NCBI RefSeq assembly: GCF_029962835.1
Contig: NC_080574.1
Location: 25,394,001 to 25,458,000, forward strand
Direction: 5' to 3'
Source of the DNA: Magnolia sinica
Lineage: Eukaryota > Streptophyta > Magnoliopsida > Magnoliales > Magnoliaceae
Length of the DNA: 64,000 bases
Made by a program: the position numbers and the translations under genes. How positions within the stretch are numbered: position 1 is the first letter of the stretch; each line of letters starts with the position of its first letter. Below are positions 26,701 through 33,510 of the stretch, piece after piece. The notes under the pieces were generated by a model. It saw only the letters and a list, made by a program, of their open reading frames with translations. It did not search any database and was not told the DNA's origin.

Positions 26701-29700
26701 ACCACCAGAATCTCTAGCTCATAAGTCATACCCATTAACACCACATCTTAAAATATGCACAGAACAAATAAAATATGAATACCACTTGAAACAAGGGACG
26801 AAAAGCATTAACATTACATACTGGGTCCAAAGAAATGCACTCATCAAGCCAAAGCACGGTTCGATCAACAGAGGTCATGTTCCTTTTCTCAGAAACCCAA
26901 GCAGGCACTTCATCAGCCAAACTGGCCCACAGGTCTGGCTTTAAAGAAGATATCAATTCCATGTACTGTGCAGGCTTCACCTGAAAAACAGAAAAGAAGT
27001 CAGACAATAGTTATCAGCATCATCTAAGCCTTATTCCAATAATTGGGGTCAGCTACATGAATCCTATTCCGCCATTACACCCTCTCAAGGACCATAACAT
27101 CACTTAGACCATAGGTCATCAAGTCTTAGCTCCTTCTACCAGTGAACATCCAGAATGGTGCAGGAACCCTTGCCTACTTCTCACAAGTCACAACAACCAG
27201 GTGTTGTTGTGGCATGTCACTTCCGGGGGACGCCCTAGCCAACCCTTGGTCATTTCTCACTGCACCTAGGTTCCAATGCAGCGTGTTGCTTACAGGGAAT
27301 GCCCTAGTATGAGTTTGGAATGCCATACAGTTTGCATTCATGATTGCAGTTATGGCATAAGTTTGGCACCGGGTGCCAACCTGATGCAACCCTCCTCTTT
27401 ATCTGGGCAAGGGACAAGCAATGAGAGCACAAATCTCCCATAGGCGCTACATAATAGACTATTGCATAGGTTGATTATAACCAAGTGCTATCTAATAGTC
27501 TATTACATAGGTGATTACAATCAACGTGTTAGTAATAATACAAAACCATGCATGAACAATACCAGTCGGCGACCACAAGTTGTCTCAAAAGAAGCTCCAA
27601 GTTTATTGGTGTTTTCATAATTGGGAAGGCAAACGATAGAATCTCTTGCTGCTGCTATGAACCCATACTCGTGCAAACCCATCATCTTGTGCAAACCTCC
27701 AATATTTGAAATAGTTTTGGGCGAAGGGCACTCTAAGCTGCAAAAACATCCAAAACTCACTTATAATAGAAATTGCATGAATTGGGCAGACCACAAACAA
27801 GTCTAGAATTGCAGTGGAGTCATGATGATATTTGTTTGGAGATATCAAATTGCAGGTGACAATGACCATTTTGAAAGTATAAAGGCCTCTACTTTATCAT
27901 CAAGGATTTCAGAAGGTTGCAACAAAATATAAGCCCGTCTAATTGGCCATGCCAGCCAAGAGGCCGAATTAAGAGAGATACAGCTTGATACATAGACAGA
28001 AGGTGAACATTCCACCCAATATCAATGATGTGTAGGCAGGATCTTCTCTCACTAAGCATATCACTTAGCAAAGAAAGCATCTAATTTAGTCAACAGAGAT
28101 AATATGAGGCTGCCCACCTTTACGCTATAATAAGGATCTTGGGATGTCAGAAGCGGGCCCCGATTGTAATCATGAGAAGGATTTCTGGTGTTAATTAGGA
28201 TGGTTATTTGGATTGCAGAAAGTCAAGCACATGATTCTAAATTTTATAGTAGATGATGCCTCTACCCCATGTAAAGGAAGAATCAATTTATGAGGGTCAA
28301 ATGCAATACAAAAGCCAAATATCATAAGCATTTCCTCATGCAATTGTGCCAATATGATGTGTTCTTGGGGGTACTATATCTCTATTGATGTTTATCTAAC
28401 TATGGATATACACATCAATCATCATCGCCACCACCACCACCACCATCATACCTTGTCCCAACTATTTGGCTTTGGTTTTATGAATCATGTTTAGGGGTGC
28501 AAATGGGTTGGAATGACCTGACGGTTTGTTGGACCCAACCAGGATTCAAAATTGGAGCTACTGAGCTCGGTATGGATCCAACATGCCACCCTGATTATCA
28601 ACTGGTTGTCTAGGACCTCTTATAGTTGACCTAACCAGACTTGTCCTGAAGCTGACTGCCAAATGTGTTAGGATCGTTTGGACCACCCAACCTGATCACA
28701 ACCAGACCCTTCAATTAAGGTATAAGGGAATTAACTAAGATTTAAAAACCTACTAAAAGAAAACATGTGGTAGGGTGCTTAAGAAGCAATCCACATTAAA
28801 CAGGGAACTAGAAATTAGGCGAATCAACTTAGACCGAACCCATAGAGGATTGGTCCTCTTGCTTTTGGTCTAGATTCCATCCCACCTAGCTTATTTGGAA
28901 TTGGACCCAACCAACACAATTATGGATTGAGTTTAGGGGATGAAACCCAGGCCTGATCATTAAATGGCTCAAGTATGGAAGTCACTCGACCTGATCCAAC
29001 CCATATGCACCTGTAATCATGTTCTACTAATCATTCTCATTTAAGGCCCTATCCTCAATAACGCACAAACCTTCATATGCCTTCTCACCACCCCAATCCA
29101 AGTCCTTGTAGGTCTCCCCTCATTCTTCTTTCAGGCCCTTGAATCCTAATCAAAGTTCCCCCATGGACTTGTCTCCAGCTTTTTGTAAAAACCTAGATAT
29201 ACAAACTATAAGGAGAAAACATGTAATTTCCTATGAACAAGTCTTTTTTTCTTTAACAAACAATCAAACATGTTGACACAGATTGCACTCCACCTGAGAG
29301 GATCTGAAAGTTAGAGGACCAAAAATATCAACTTAAAGTTGCTATCTAGAACTCGACATTAGGTCATCCTCACCTGGTGTTACCCAGTAACTCATCCACA
29401 ACAATGATGTTTATGGTTAATGTAGTCATGAAGAAATCTTCTGCAACAAAATCCAACAATGTTGGGTAGTAACAAATTGTCTTTTCTCTGGGTATTTAGA
29501 CAATCACTTCCAAAAACAATAGTTCATGAATTGCGTTATTTATTTCTCCTTCATAGGTAGTTCATTGACCCCATCTACTGCAAGTAATCAATCTTCTACT
29601 TTTAGGTTTGTTTCCTAAACAACTAGGAAACAAAATGCCAATGAATCAAGAGGGCACATGACAACAATCCTTAAGGAACAGTGAGAAATTAACTCATAGT

Positions 29701-32700
29701 TGTCTAGTTTGAGCATGTGCAATGAAGACTGGAGACAACTCTAGTAAGGAGGGAAGCTTTAAAAAGGATGAAAGGAAGACCTAAAAGGACTTTGATCAAG
29801 GTCGTGAGAAGCGAGGAACATCCAGTTAACTTACCAATGATATGGCCTTAAAAATTATTGGCAAAATAGGATTCCTGAAGGCGAATCCAAATACATGGGA
29901 CAAGGCTACGGCCTACGGAAACAATTATGATGATATGGTTGGTTGCACATAGCAAGACGGGTTGTAATTACCAAACTCAAAAGGCAAGAATGTTTGTAGA
30001 GAAATTGTGTATCATGATGTCAAGTCACTATAAATAGAGAGTTAAAATGGGTTCAAGTCCAACTTATTTAGAAATAGAGAGTAAAACATCTAGTGTGTGT
30101 TTGGACACATGGATTCCATTTGGATTCCTATGGATAATATAATGATTGCCCAATAATAATTTACATGGTCACAGTAGAAATAGGATTCCAAAAATGGGAT
30201 GCCTATTTGGGTAGCAAGGGGAATCCTCAATTTAATTAGATAACATTCACCTTGTTTCTTGTGCTAGAGAATTCTGACCATGGGTAAGAGAACCGATTAC
30301 TCTATGAAACTCACGTATCTAAACCGGTGTTTCAAATAGCACGCGTGGCGTAGCACTGCGTAACATAGCTAAATAGCGTAAATCCCTTGTAGCATACGCT
30401 ACAAGGGTTGTAGCATATACTACATTTTTTAAAAAGTTTTGTTTGTTAAAATTTGTGTAAAACTCACATTATAAAAAAAAAAAAAACCTAATATATAAAG
30501 TTAAAACCAAATTTTTCTTTGTCTATTTTCACTTAAAATGGTGGTCATCCTTTGTTAAAGTTGGTATCAAACTCACACGCTAAAAAACTTTAAAACAACT
30601 TAAAAGAAAAATGATTTAGAAAACCCCTCTTTGTATAGATGACATCTGTATTGTACTTCATACTCTTAACTAGTGGGATTTTTATTTCTTTTCATACTTG
30701 TGGGTTGTGGCTTGTGGTTTTCAATTAGACATTATTAATTAAAGTGGGTTGCTCAGAAAAATGTTGATGTGATAATTATTTGATTTGGTTTATGACTTTA
30801 TATATGTAGATTGGCTTTTGATAAATTATAATTAATAACTTGTTTGAACACGCTTATACTTGAAAAACGAATCATCTTTTAGGCATTTTTATATTTTTTT
30901 TGCTTTTTTTTCTTTTTTTTACTATTTATCATATTCATCATATTTTTAAATTAAAAAATAAGATGTATTATGTAGTGTATGCTATACACTACGCAATTTA
31001 TGCCTCACGCTATAGAGGGCTAAATACTACGCAACATGCTACCACTATTTAAAACACTCATCTAAACAGCCCAACTGTCTAGTCAGTGGAAAACAATTTC
31101 CATTTCTGCATGGATTCCATCTATCCAAGCATGCCCTATGGTACATTAAAGTATCACGCGAGCAGTACTAGCGTCCATTGTATAGGAAGGAGGCCAACCG
31201 CCACCCACAGCTCATCGTCCATTGTATAGGAAGGAGGCCAACTGCCACCCACAGCTCATTGATCACCCTTGTTATGCGCATCATAATTCTGCATGAAGGG
31301 TGCACAATTTAAGGGTCGTTTGGATGCCTGAGAGTTTTGTAAAATGTAACTTACTAACCTATAAGTTACTTATTGGTGGTGTTTGGGGGAAGAAACTTAC
31401 AGATAAGTTACTCTCAACCAGTAATAAAGTCTCAGGTAAATCTGAAAGAAAAGTTACAGGGGAAAATGCCATATTTTTGCTTACAAGGGGCTTTCTTACA
31501 GGTTAACGGATTCTTTTTTTTAATTTGGAAAAGGAAGGGGGAAACGCAATTGAGTGAAGACACCCATTCATGGGCATTGAAGGAACCACCAGCCGTCTCC
31601 AGCATCTACCTCAACTTCAGGGTCGCTTTGACCCCACATTAGCTCTAGCAGAGAGGTATGTAAATCCCACCTAAGAATCAGCCCAACTATTCATATAGAT
31701 GGGCTTAACAAAATGGCATGCCTTGTGCCAATCTTTCTTATGAGTCAATCAGATTTTGAAACAATTCCCTACTCTAAGCTTTGCTTAGTATAAATATACA
31801 TCTTCTTACATGTAATTAACTTACAGGTTAGCCAAACACAAAAACCAACTTAGAAGCAAGTAACTTACAGGTAATCTTACATCCAAACAAGATTACCTGT
31901 AAGTTACTTTCACCTGTAAATCACAACTTAAAGAACTTACAGGCATCCAAATGCACCCTAAGTAGCGGTTTTAGAGTGTGACTCGCCAGGGGACCAAAAA
32001 TATACTATGACTCGCCCTGTATCAGCCGTTTCAGTCATTTCCGATCCCATATCAGTGTTGTTACTCAGTTACATTTGGGACTGAAATCGATCCAACTAGG
32101 ATGATGAATCATATCAGAGGATATTTAAAACCGACATGTGTACTTGAAATATCATTTCCTTACTACTTGCATGAAAACCAGATATGAAATTTTTGTTTAT
32201 TGAATCTGTGAAGTGATGATATCTAATAAGGAGTGAAGGGGTACTTGAAACATGTAAAATCCATACTCGTGTTCACATAGCACACGTGCGTCAATCCAAA
32301 CCGTCCAACTCATGGGACCCGCTACAGATGGAGCATGGGCCCAAAGTCGACTGCTCTAACCTCATAATGATGGAAATCAGTTCGTTGAATTTGGACCGTT
32401 GTCTACTTTTCATTTTATGGCCCAATAATCGGAGGCTCTCATTGTTCTTTAATTGTGATAATTGGGTTGATGAGCAATCCGCCGCGCGGGCCCACGAGTA
32501 GAACGGTTTGGATGGGGGGCACGTGGATGCCACGTGTAGAAATGAGAGGAGAAGGATGGAAGAGAGGAACTGCTTTTGGTACTTACAAGTGGAGAGGGCT
32601 GGTTTGAAGGAGAAGGGAATTGGGGGAAGGGAGAGAAGGGAGGAGATCCAGGGTAATGAAAACGGGCAGCCCCTTTCGGGTTGATAGAAGGAGGGATGGT

Positions 32701-32792
32701 GTCTCGATCGGGTTCGGGCAGCTGCCCAGGTGGAGAACGCCTGCCCGTGCTCTTCCATTGCTGCTATTACAAGCCTTCACCACGAACTTCAT
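2862..32792 (-). CDS. QTRT2: queuine tRNA-ribosyltransferase accessory subunit 2 (ten exons over 30 kb)
   Basis: Exons on the minus strand: 32792-32587, 27737-27563, 26980-26822, 26494-26398, 23154-23084, 8956-8905, 7095-7047, 6956-6819, 3215-3096, 2997-2862. Every intron is GT-AG, phases match, and the sum is 1203 nt (400 aa plus stop). Family features: [17 protein letters not shown] in exon 1; [16 protein letters not shown] in exon 2; [16 protein letters not shown] in exon 3; [19 protein letters not shown] in exon 4; [19 protein letters not shown] in exon 5; GLGLP then [14 protein letters not shown] in exons 6-7; [13 protein letters not shown] in exon 8. Zinc site C326, C328, C331, H357 (CxCx2Cx25H) spans exons 9-10. 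In the known complex, QTRT2 pairs with catalytic QTRT1 to swap guanine 34 for queuine in GUN-anticodon tRNAs. The ATG at 32792 is preferred because MKFVVKA matches family starts as I recall them; an in-frame ATG at 32882 would add 30 residues. The frame is intact despite 28.7 kb of introns full of transposons. Confidence 0.93.
3717..5200 (-). mobile_element. degraded LINE ORF2 remnant in QTRT2 intron 8
   Basis: The minus strand at 3717-4061 reads [19 protein letters not shown] followed by [10 protein letters not shown]. This resembles the C-terminal zinc-finger/RNase-like tail (zf-RVT) of plant LINE-1 ORF2, where ILWxxWxxRNxRxF is typical. The minus strand up to about 5.2 kb has scattered ORF2-like phrases ([16 protein letters not shown]) in changing frames with several stops. 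It is old and non-functional, and the 5' limit is uncertain. It lies in the same orientation as the host gene. Confidence 0.45.
5201..6818. other. rest of QTRT2 intron 8
   Basis: AT-rich intron sequence with an A run near 5647-5661 and a dispersed-repeat phrase near 6430-6590 (GTGGGCCACATGTG). No gene or complete element is visible. Confidence 0.5.
7380..7850 (-). mobile_element. RTE-type LINE 3' fragments, tandemly repeated
   Basis: ATCATCATC followed by AGCCTTTTCCCCAGCAATTT and GGGGTCAGCT at 7422-7475 is the reverse complement of the conserved 3' end of plant RTE LINEs, whose ORF2 ends ...VADPNxLG before a TGATGATG-like tail. A segment starting near GGCTCACATAATA occurs twice (about 7588-7690 and 7760-7850) with moderate divergence, so the region was duplicated locally after insertion. 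It is in QTRT2 intron 6. Confidence 0.55.
7698..7726. repeat. (TAG)n microsatellite
   Basis: About ten TAG units inside the RTE-related sequence in QTRT2 intron 6. A shorter version is present at 8639-8649. Confidence 0.9.
7855..8033 (+). repeat. 179-bp direct repeat, left copy
   Basis: Matches 8653-8831 with a single mismatch by eye over 179 bp (CATCATCG here, CATCATTG there). The two copies bracket the captured patellin fragment in QTRT2 intron 6. Direct orientation and near identity suggest a recent duplication of the target during insertion. Confidence 0.92.
8034..8205 (+). pseudogene. captured exon fragment of a patellin (SEC14/CRAL-TRIO) gene
   Basis: The plus strand encodes [19 protein letters not shown] followed by [18 protein letters not shown] and [10 protein letters not shown], a close match to the CRAL-TRIO domain of plant patellins, membrane-trafficking lipid-binding proteins. 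It stops at AAG|GTAATT, an intact splice donor, and T-rich intron-like DNA follows to about 8610. So a genomic piece (exon plus intron), not a cDNA, was moved. A 22-bp bit (ATGCCTAAGAGAGAGCTCAG plus GG) occurs at 8032-8053 and again in place at 8121-8142, a small rearrangement at the left junction. There is no start, no other exon and no promoter. It lies antisense to QTRT2 in intron 6, so it is a non-functional fragment. Confidence 0.8.
8653..8831 (+). repeat. 179-bp direct repeat, right copy
   Basis: Partner of 7855-8033. Its right end adjoins the sequence leading into QTRT2 exon 6 (8905-8956), so the repeat is probably original intron DNA. Just upstream, ATGGAATCACCATCATTGTA resembles sequence before the left copy at 7681-7698. 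Confidence 0.92.
8957..9593. other. right end of QTRT2 intron 5, nothing recognised
   Basis: AT-rich intron with minus-strand ORFs of 70-80 codons that show no family signature. No repeat pair was seen. Confidence 0.45.
9594..9925 (+). mobile_element. TRIM-type LTR fossil (short 5' LTR piece, internal bit, 3' LTR)
   Basis: The segment from TAATGCAGGGGCATTTTCAC recurs about 95 bp later as TAATGCGCATTTCACACC, and the second copy runs to GTCCTGCATCA. Between them lies GAGGTCTCGTGTTCGAGACT, which in the related copy near 35.48 kb follows a tRNA-iMet primer-binding site. This fits a terminal-repeat retrotransposon in miniature with a shortened left LTR. It has no coding capacity and is a degraded fossil in QTRT2 intron 5. 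Confidence 0.55.
9926..10097. other. spacer between TRIM and gypsy fossil
   Basis: Short intron sequence with a T run near 10060-10070. Nothing else is recognised. Confidence 0.5.
10120..10967 (+). repeat. 5' LTR of the gypsy fossil
   Basis: 848 bp, starting TGATGCGGACAC and ending CCTGCGTCA. It is preceded by 22 bp (10098-10119) that match the polypurine-tract side of the 3' LTR (15972-15993) at 21 of 22 positions, which is unexpected for the outer flank of a 5' LTR. Confidence 0.95.
10972..10988 (+). other. primer-binding site (tRNA-iMet type) of the gypsy fossil
   Basis: TGGTATCAAAGCCTAGG begins four bases after the LTR end and is close to the complement of the plant initiator tRNA-Met 3' end (TGGTATCAGAGC). 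Confidence 0.85.
11259..12524 (+). mobile_element. gag region of the gypsy fossil
   Basis: Encodes a capsid-like region (retrotrans_gag type, with [15 protein letters not shown] and LKEKYIP) and a nucleocapsid zinc knuckle [14 protein letters not shown] (CX2CX4HX4C). It is part of the broken coding region. Confidence 0.9.
12600..13130 (+). mobile_element. protease region of the gypsy fossil
   Basis: Retropepsin-like stretch ending in the conserved [13 protein letters not shown] motif, lying between gag and reverse transcriptase as expected for Ty3/gypsy. Confidence 0.8.
13172..14653 (+). mobile_element. reverse transcriptase and RNase H region of the gypsy fossil
   Basis: Contains the RT fingers and palm ([50 protein letters not shown]) followed by an RNase H domain ([33 protein letters not shown]) of the Ty3/gypsy type. 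Confidence 0.95.
14654..15727 (+). mobile_element. integrase region of the gypsy fossil
   Basis: Contains an integrase core ([50 protein letters not shown]) and the C-terminal [19 protein letters not shown] segment typical of gypsy integrases. It is part of the broken coding region. Confidence 0.9.
15785..15970 (+). mobile_element. chromodomain region of the gypsy fossil
   Basis: Reads [20 protein letters not shown] then [12 protein letters not shown], a chromodomain-like module after the integrase. In chromoviruses this module guides integration to particular chromatin. Confidence 0.85.
15985..15993 (+). other. polypurine tract of the gypsy fossil
   Basis: GAGGGGAAT lies directly before the 3' LTR start (TGATGCGG) and would prime plus-strand synthesis in this family. 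Confidence 0.75.
15994..16841 (+). repeat. 3' LTR of the gypsy fossil
   Basis: 848 bp, same length as the 5' LTR, with TG...CA ends. The right flank (AAGAG) does not match the left flank (GGAAT). Confidence 0.95.
17033..17818. mobile_element. TIR-type DNA element with TCGTACGA-rich ends
   Basis: Starts TGTTATCAAAATCGTACGAT and ends ...ACAATAACAATTTTGACAAC A, an imperfect inverted pair. The left third repeats ATCGTACGATTCATA-like words. It has no coding capacity, and a clear target duplication was not found. A (TG)n run is inside. It is in QTRT2 intron 5. Confidence 0.5.
17716..17747. repeat. (TG)n microsatellite
   Basis: About 15 TG units flanked by TATA sequence, inside the TIR element at 17033-17818. 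Confidence 0.9.
17829..18049. mobile_element. small TIR element with AACGGCCATTACGG words
   Basis: Starts AAGGTATTAAAAAATAG and ends ATATTCCATACCTT. GTAACGGCCATTACGG near the left arm is mirrored by CCGTTATGGCCACTGTTAC on the right. No protein. It directly abuts the previous element. Confidence 0.4.
18130..19200 (+). other. unassigned repeat-like segment with internal promoter motif
   Basis: Contains TGTTGGCAC near 18133 and CTATAAATACC at about 18572-18582, followed by CT-rich sequence, the look of an LTR or TRIM promoter. I found no second copy in the window and no PBS, so it stays unassigned. Confidence 0.3.
18315..18375 (+). repeat. tRNA-like A-box/B-box segment (SINE head or tRNA relic)
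   Basis: TAGCTCAGGATG at 18322-18333 fits an A box, and GTTCGATCC at 18361-18369 fits a B box, at roughly tRNA spacing. It is not a complete tRNA cloverleaf that I can fold. A tRNA-derived SINE is the likelier source. Confidence 0.35.
19201..20090. other. QTRT2 intron 5, nothing recognised
   Basis: AT-rich sequence with no coding or repeat structure that I can support. Confidence 0.45.
20095..20155 (-). repeat. SINE-like tRNA remnant
   Basis: On the minus strand, CCTTTAGACCTAGGAGGTCG then ATGGTTTGAC resembles the anticodon arm to T arm (B box GGTTCGA) of tRNA-derived plant SINEs, with GTGGTTGGTATAC upstream in A-box position. It is degraded. Confidence 0.33.
20181..21222 (-). mobile_element. 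solo LTR fossil
   Basis: 1042 bp with TG...CA ends: TGATGCAGGATCG at the left, GATGTCTTCATCA at the right on the plus strand. Flanks GTACC and ATACC match at 4 of 5 positions, as for a 5-bp target duplication. On the minus strand TATAAAAAGAGG forms a plausible LTR TATA box, so the LTR probably points left, the same direction as QTRT2. No internal region remains. It is a solo LTR left by LTR-LTR recombination in QTRT2 intron 5. Confidence 0.5.
21469..22958. mobile_element. 1.5 kb TIR element holding a minisatellite
   Basis: The left end GGCTTGTTTAGATTTGTAAA and the right end (reverse complement GGCCTGTTTGGATTCATAGA) form long imperfect terminal inverted repeats, continuing into GGGAAAGGAAATAG versus AAGGGAAATGAAAC. 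The GGCCTGTTTGG end is typical of plant MITE-like elements. The centre is a tandem array. No transposase. It is in QTRT2 intron 5. Confidence 0.55.
22081..22696 (+). repeat. 119-bp minisatellite, about 5.5 units
   Basis: Units start GACGTTATAATGG or a close variant at 22081, 22200, 22319 (shortened to 63 bp), 22382, 22501 and 22619 (degenerate). Each has TTGTCCAAATCACRTAACTT, then GTGCCATT and CCAAATGGCAC. Less regular related words (GGCACATTGGCACAT) extend left to about 21690. Confidence 0.88.
23760..24110 (-). mobile_element. LINE RNase H fragment in QTRT2 intron 4
   Basis: The minus strand reads [16 protein letters not shown] then [18 protein letters not shown]. The H-x-x-REAN-x-x-ADF pattern is that of the RNase H domain at the end of some plant LINE ORF2 proteins. 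Only this domain is present, with no RT nearby, so it is a truncated relic. It points the same way as QTRT2. Confidence 0.6.
24595..25260. mobile_element. probable TIR element rich in CCGTATC/GATACGG words
   Basis: TGAATATCGGTATCAG at the left and GTATTGATATTTCAATTCA at the right form an imperfect inverted pair, with several GTATCGG-type words near both ends. It resembles in style the element at 63006-63910. No coding capacity, and no target duplication was identified. Confidence 0.38.
25668..25982. mobile_element. Tourist-like (PIF/Harbinger) MITE
   Basis: 315 bp with ends GGGCCTGTTTGGTTTTCCAA and TTGGAAAAACCAAACACCCC C, near-perfect inverted repeats, flanked by the trinucleotide TAA on both sides (25665-25667, 25983-25985). 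TIR sequence and 3-bp TAA duplication are diagnostic of Tourist-like MITEs. It is in QTRT2 intron 4. Confidence 0.85.
27015..27165 (-). mobile_element. RTE-type LINE 3' end in QTRT2 intron 2
   Basis: On the minus strand the end of ORF2 is readable as [16 protein letters not shown]. The plus strand shows AGCCTTATTCCAATAATTGG then GGTCAGCTACATGAATCC, the hallmark of plant RTE 3' ends. 5'-truncated. Confidence 0.65.
28385..29170 (-). mobile_element. RTE-type LINE 3' end in QTRT2 intron 1, split by a hAT-like element
   Basis: Starts on the plus strand with a CATCATCGCCACCACC repeat tail and ACCTTGTCCCAACTATTTGG, and continues after the insertion at 29016 into sequence whose minus strand reads [18 protein letters not shown]-like (ORF2 C-terminus). 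The host sequence is cleanly continuous across the 524-bp insertion once one target copy is removed. Confidence 0.6.
28492..29015. mobile_element. hAT-like non-autonomous element with 8-bp target duplication
   Basis: 524 bp, starting TAGGGGTGCAAATGGGTTGG and ending with the reverse complement TACAGGTGCATATGGGTTGG. It is flanked by ATCATGTT on both sides (28484-28491, 29016-29023). TA-GGGGTG ends and 8-bp duplication fit the hAT superfamily. It contains no transposase. Confidence 0.85.
29690..29990 (+). mobile_element. RTE-type LINE ORF2 C-terminal fragment in QTRT2 intron 1
   Basis: The plus strand reads FEHVQ...[10 protein letters not shown], then [18 protein letters not shown], matching the WFGHVxRRPxxAPVRR and GRPxxTWxEVVRxD motifs near the end of plant RTE ORF2. 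It has stops and is truncated at both ends. Confidence 0.6.
30093..31135. mobile_element. Harbinger-like element interrupted by a hAT-like element
   Basis: Left end GTGTGTGTTTGGACACATGG and right-end reverse complement GGCATGCTTGGATAGATGG form imperfect TIRs, both running into GATTCC/GGAATCC words. CTA flanks both sides (30090-30092, 31136-31138). Most of the length is the nested element at 30325-31059. It is in QTRT2 intron 1. Confidence 0.5.
30325..31059. mobile_element. hAT-like foldback element, copy 1
   Basis: 735 bp, starting CGGTGTTTCAAATAGCACGC and ending CTATTTAAAACACTC, with inverted GCGTAG/CTACGC and GCATACGCTACAAGGG words inside. A perfect 8-bp duplication ATCTAAAC flanks it (30317-30324, 31060-31067). 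No transposase. A related copy is at 57163-57908. Confidence 0.8.
31173..31260 (+). repeat. 44-bp tandem duplication
   Basis: GTCCATTGTATAGGAAGGAG plus 24 more bases occurs twice back to back, with two differences. It lies in QTRT2 intron 1 between two transposons. Confidence 0.95.
31313..31958. mobile_element. Harbinger-like element with TAA duplication
   Basis: 646 bp with ends GGGTCGTTTGGATGCCTG and CAGGCATCCAAATGCACCC, flanked by TAA on both sides (31310-31312, 31959-31961). Inner arms repeat TAACTTACAGGTAA-type words in inverted order. Its interior reading frames show no transposase motif. It is in QTRT2 intron 1. Confidence 0.75.
31962..32586. other. start of QTRT2 intron 1 and unassigned repeat words
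   Basis: Words such as CCGTTTCAGTCATTTCCGAT and CCCATATCAG at 32020-32060 recall the GTATCGG repeats at 24.6-25.2 kb. Two CACGTG cores near 32519 and 32537 lie within the first 70 bp of the intron and could be regulatory. Confidence 0.35.
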
Positions 32793-33079
32793 TTCTCTAT
32801 TTTCTTCTTTCAGCGGCTGTCTTTTTACTTTTGAGTACTTGAGAAGAGAAAGAGTCCAGCAACCGGAATCTAGTAGAGCCATCTAGCACCGTACACGTGT
32901 CATGATGATATCAATCGGGTCCATTCAATTATTTGACCCAGATAGTAGAAAATGAGAATATTTCACGGGAGAATATTCAGTGCCAGTACGAAGAGGTATT
33001 CCTGATGGAAAGGAGGCGGCCGGTTGGGCGGGACGCGGTTTGGCTAGTGACGCTGCCATCAGCCAGGTGGATAGTGGCC
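32793..33079 (-). promoter_or_regulatory. 5' flank of QTRT2
   Basis: Minus-strand promoter region by position. A palindromic ACACGTGT (G-box core CACGTG, 32894-32899) sits about 100 bp upstream of the chosen ATG. I see no clear TATA box. It is bounded on the far side by a foldback element at 33080. Confidence 0.4.
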
Positions 33080-33510
33080 GGTGCTATGTGGACCCTAACA
33101 TGATGTATGTGTTTTATCCACGCCGTCCATACATTTTGAAAGATAATTTTAGGGCTTGATCCCAAAAATAAGGTAGATATAAATCTCAGGTGGACCACAC
33201 CATTGAGAAAACAGTAGTTATTGAATGTTCACCATTAAAAACCTCCTAGGGCCCACTGTAATGGTTATTTGACATATAACCCATTGATTAGGTCATACAG
33301 ACTTGGATGAAGGGAAAAAATATATATCGGTTTGATCCAAAACTTTTGTGGCCCCGAGAAGTTTTTAATGGTGGGCGTTCAATTAACACCATGTGGTTAA
33401 ATTGAGATTTGGATCAACCTCATTTTTGAGCTTATTCCATAAATTGATATGAAAGAATGGATGGACGGCATGGACGAAACACATACATCATGGTGAGGCC
33501 CACAGAGACC
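33080..33510. mobile_element. GGCCCAC foldback element, copy A
   Basis: The left arm (CATGATGTATGTGTTTTATC, CACGCCGTCCAT, TTTTAGGGCTTGATCCC) is mirrored by the right arm (ATGGACGGCATGGACGAAAC, ACATACATCATGGTG). The centre holds GATCCAAAACTTTTGTGGCC and TTTTTAATGGTGGGCGTTC. Non-coding, MITE-like. Confidence 0.8.

Noticed and set aside
32291-32758. 155-codon minus-strand frame over the QTRT2 start
   Set aside because: It overlaps QTRT2 exon 1 in another frame and runs into intron 1. No family resemblance.
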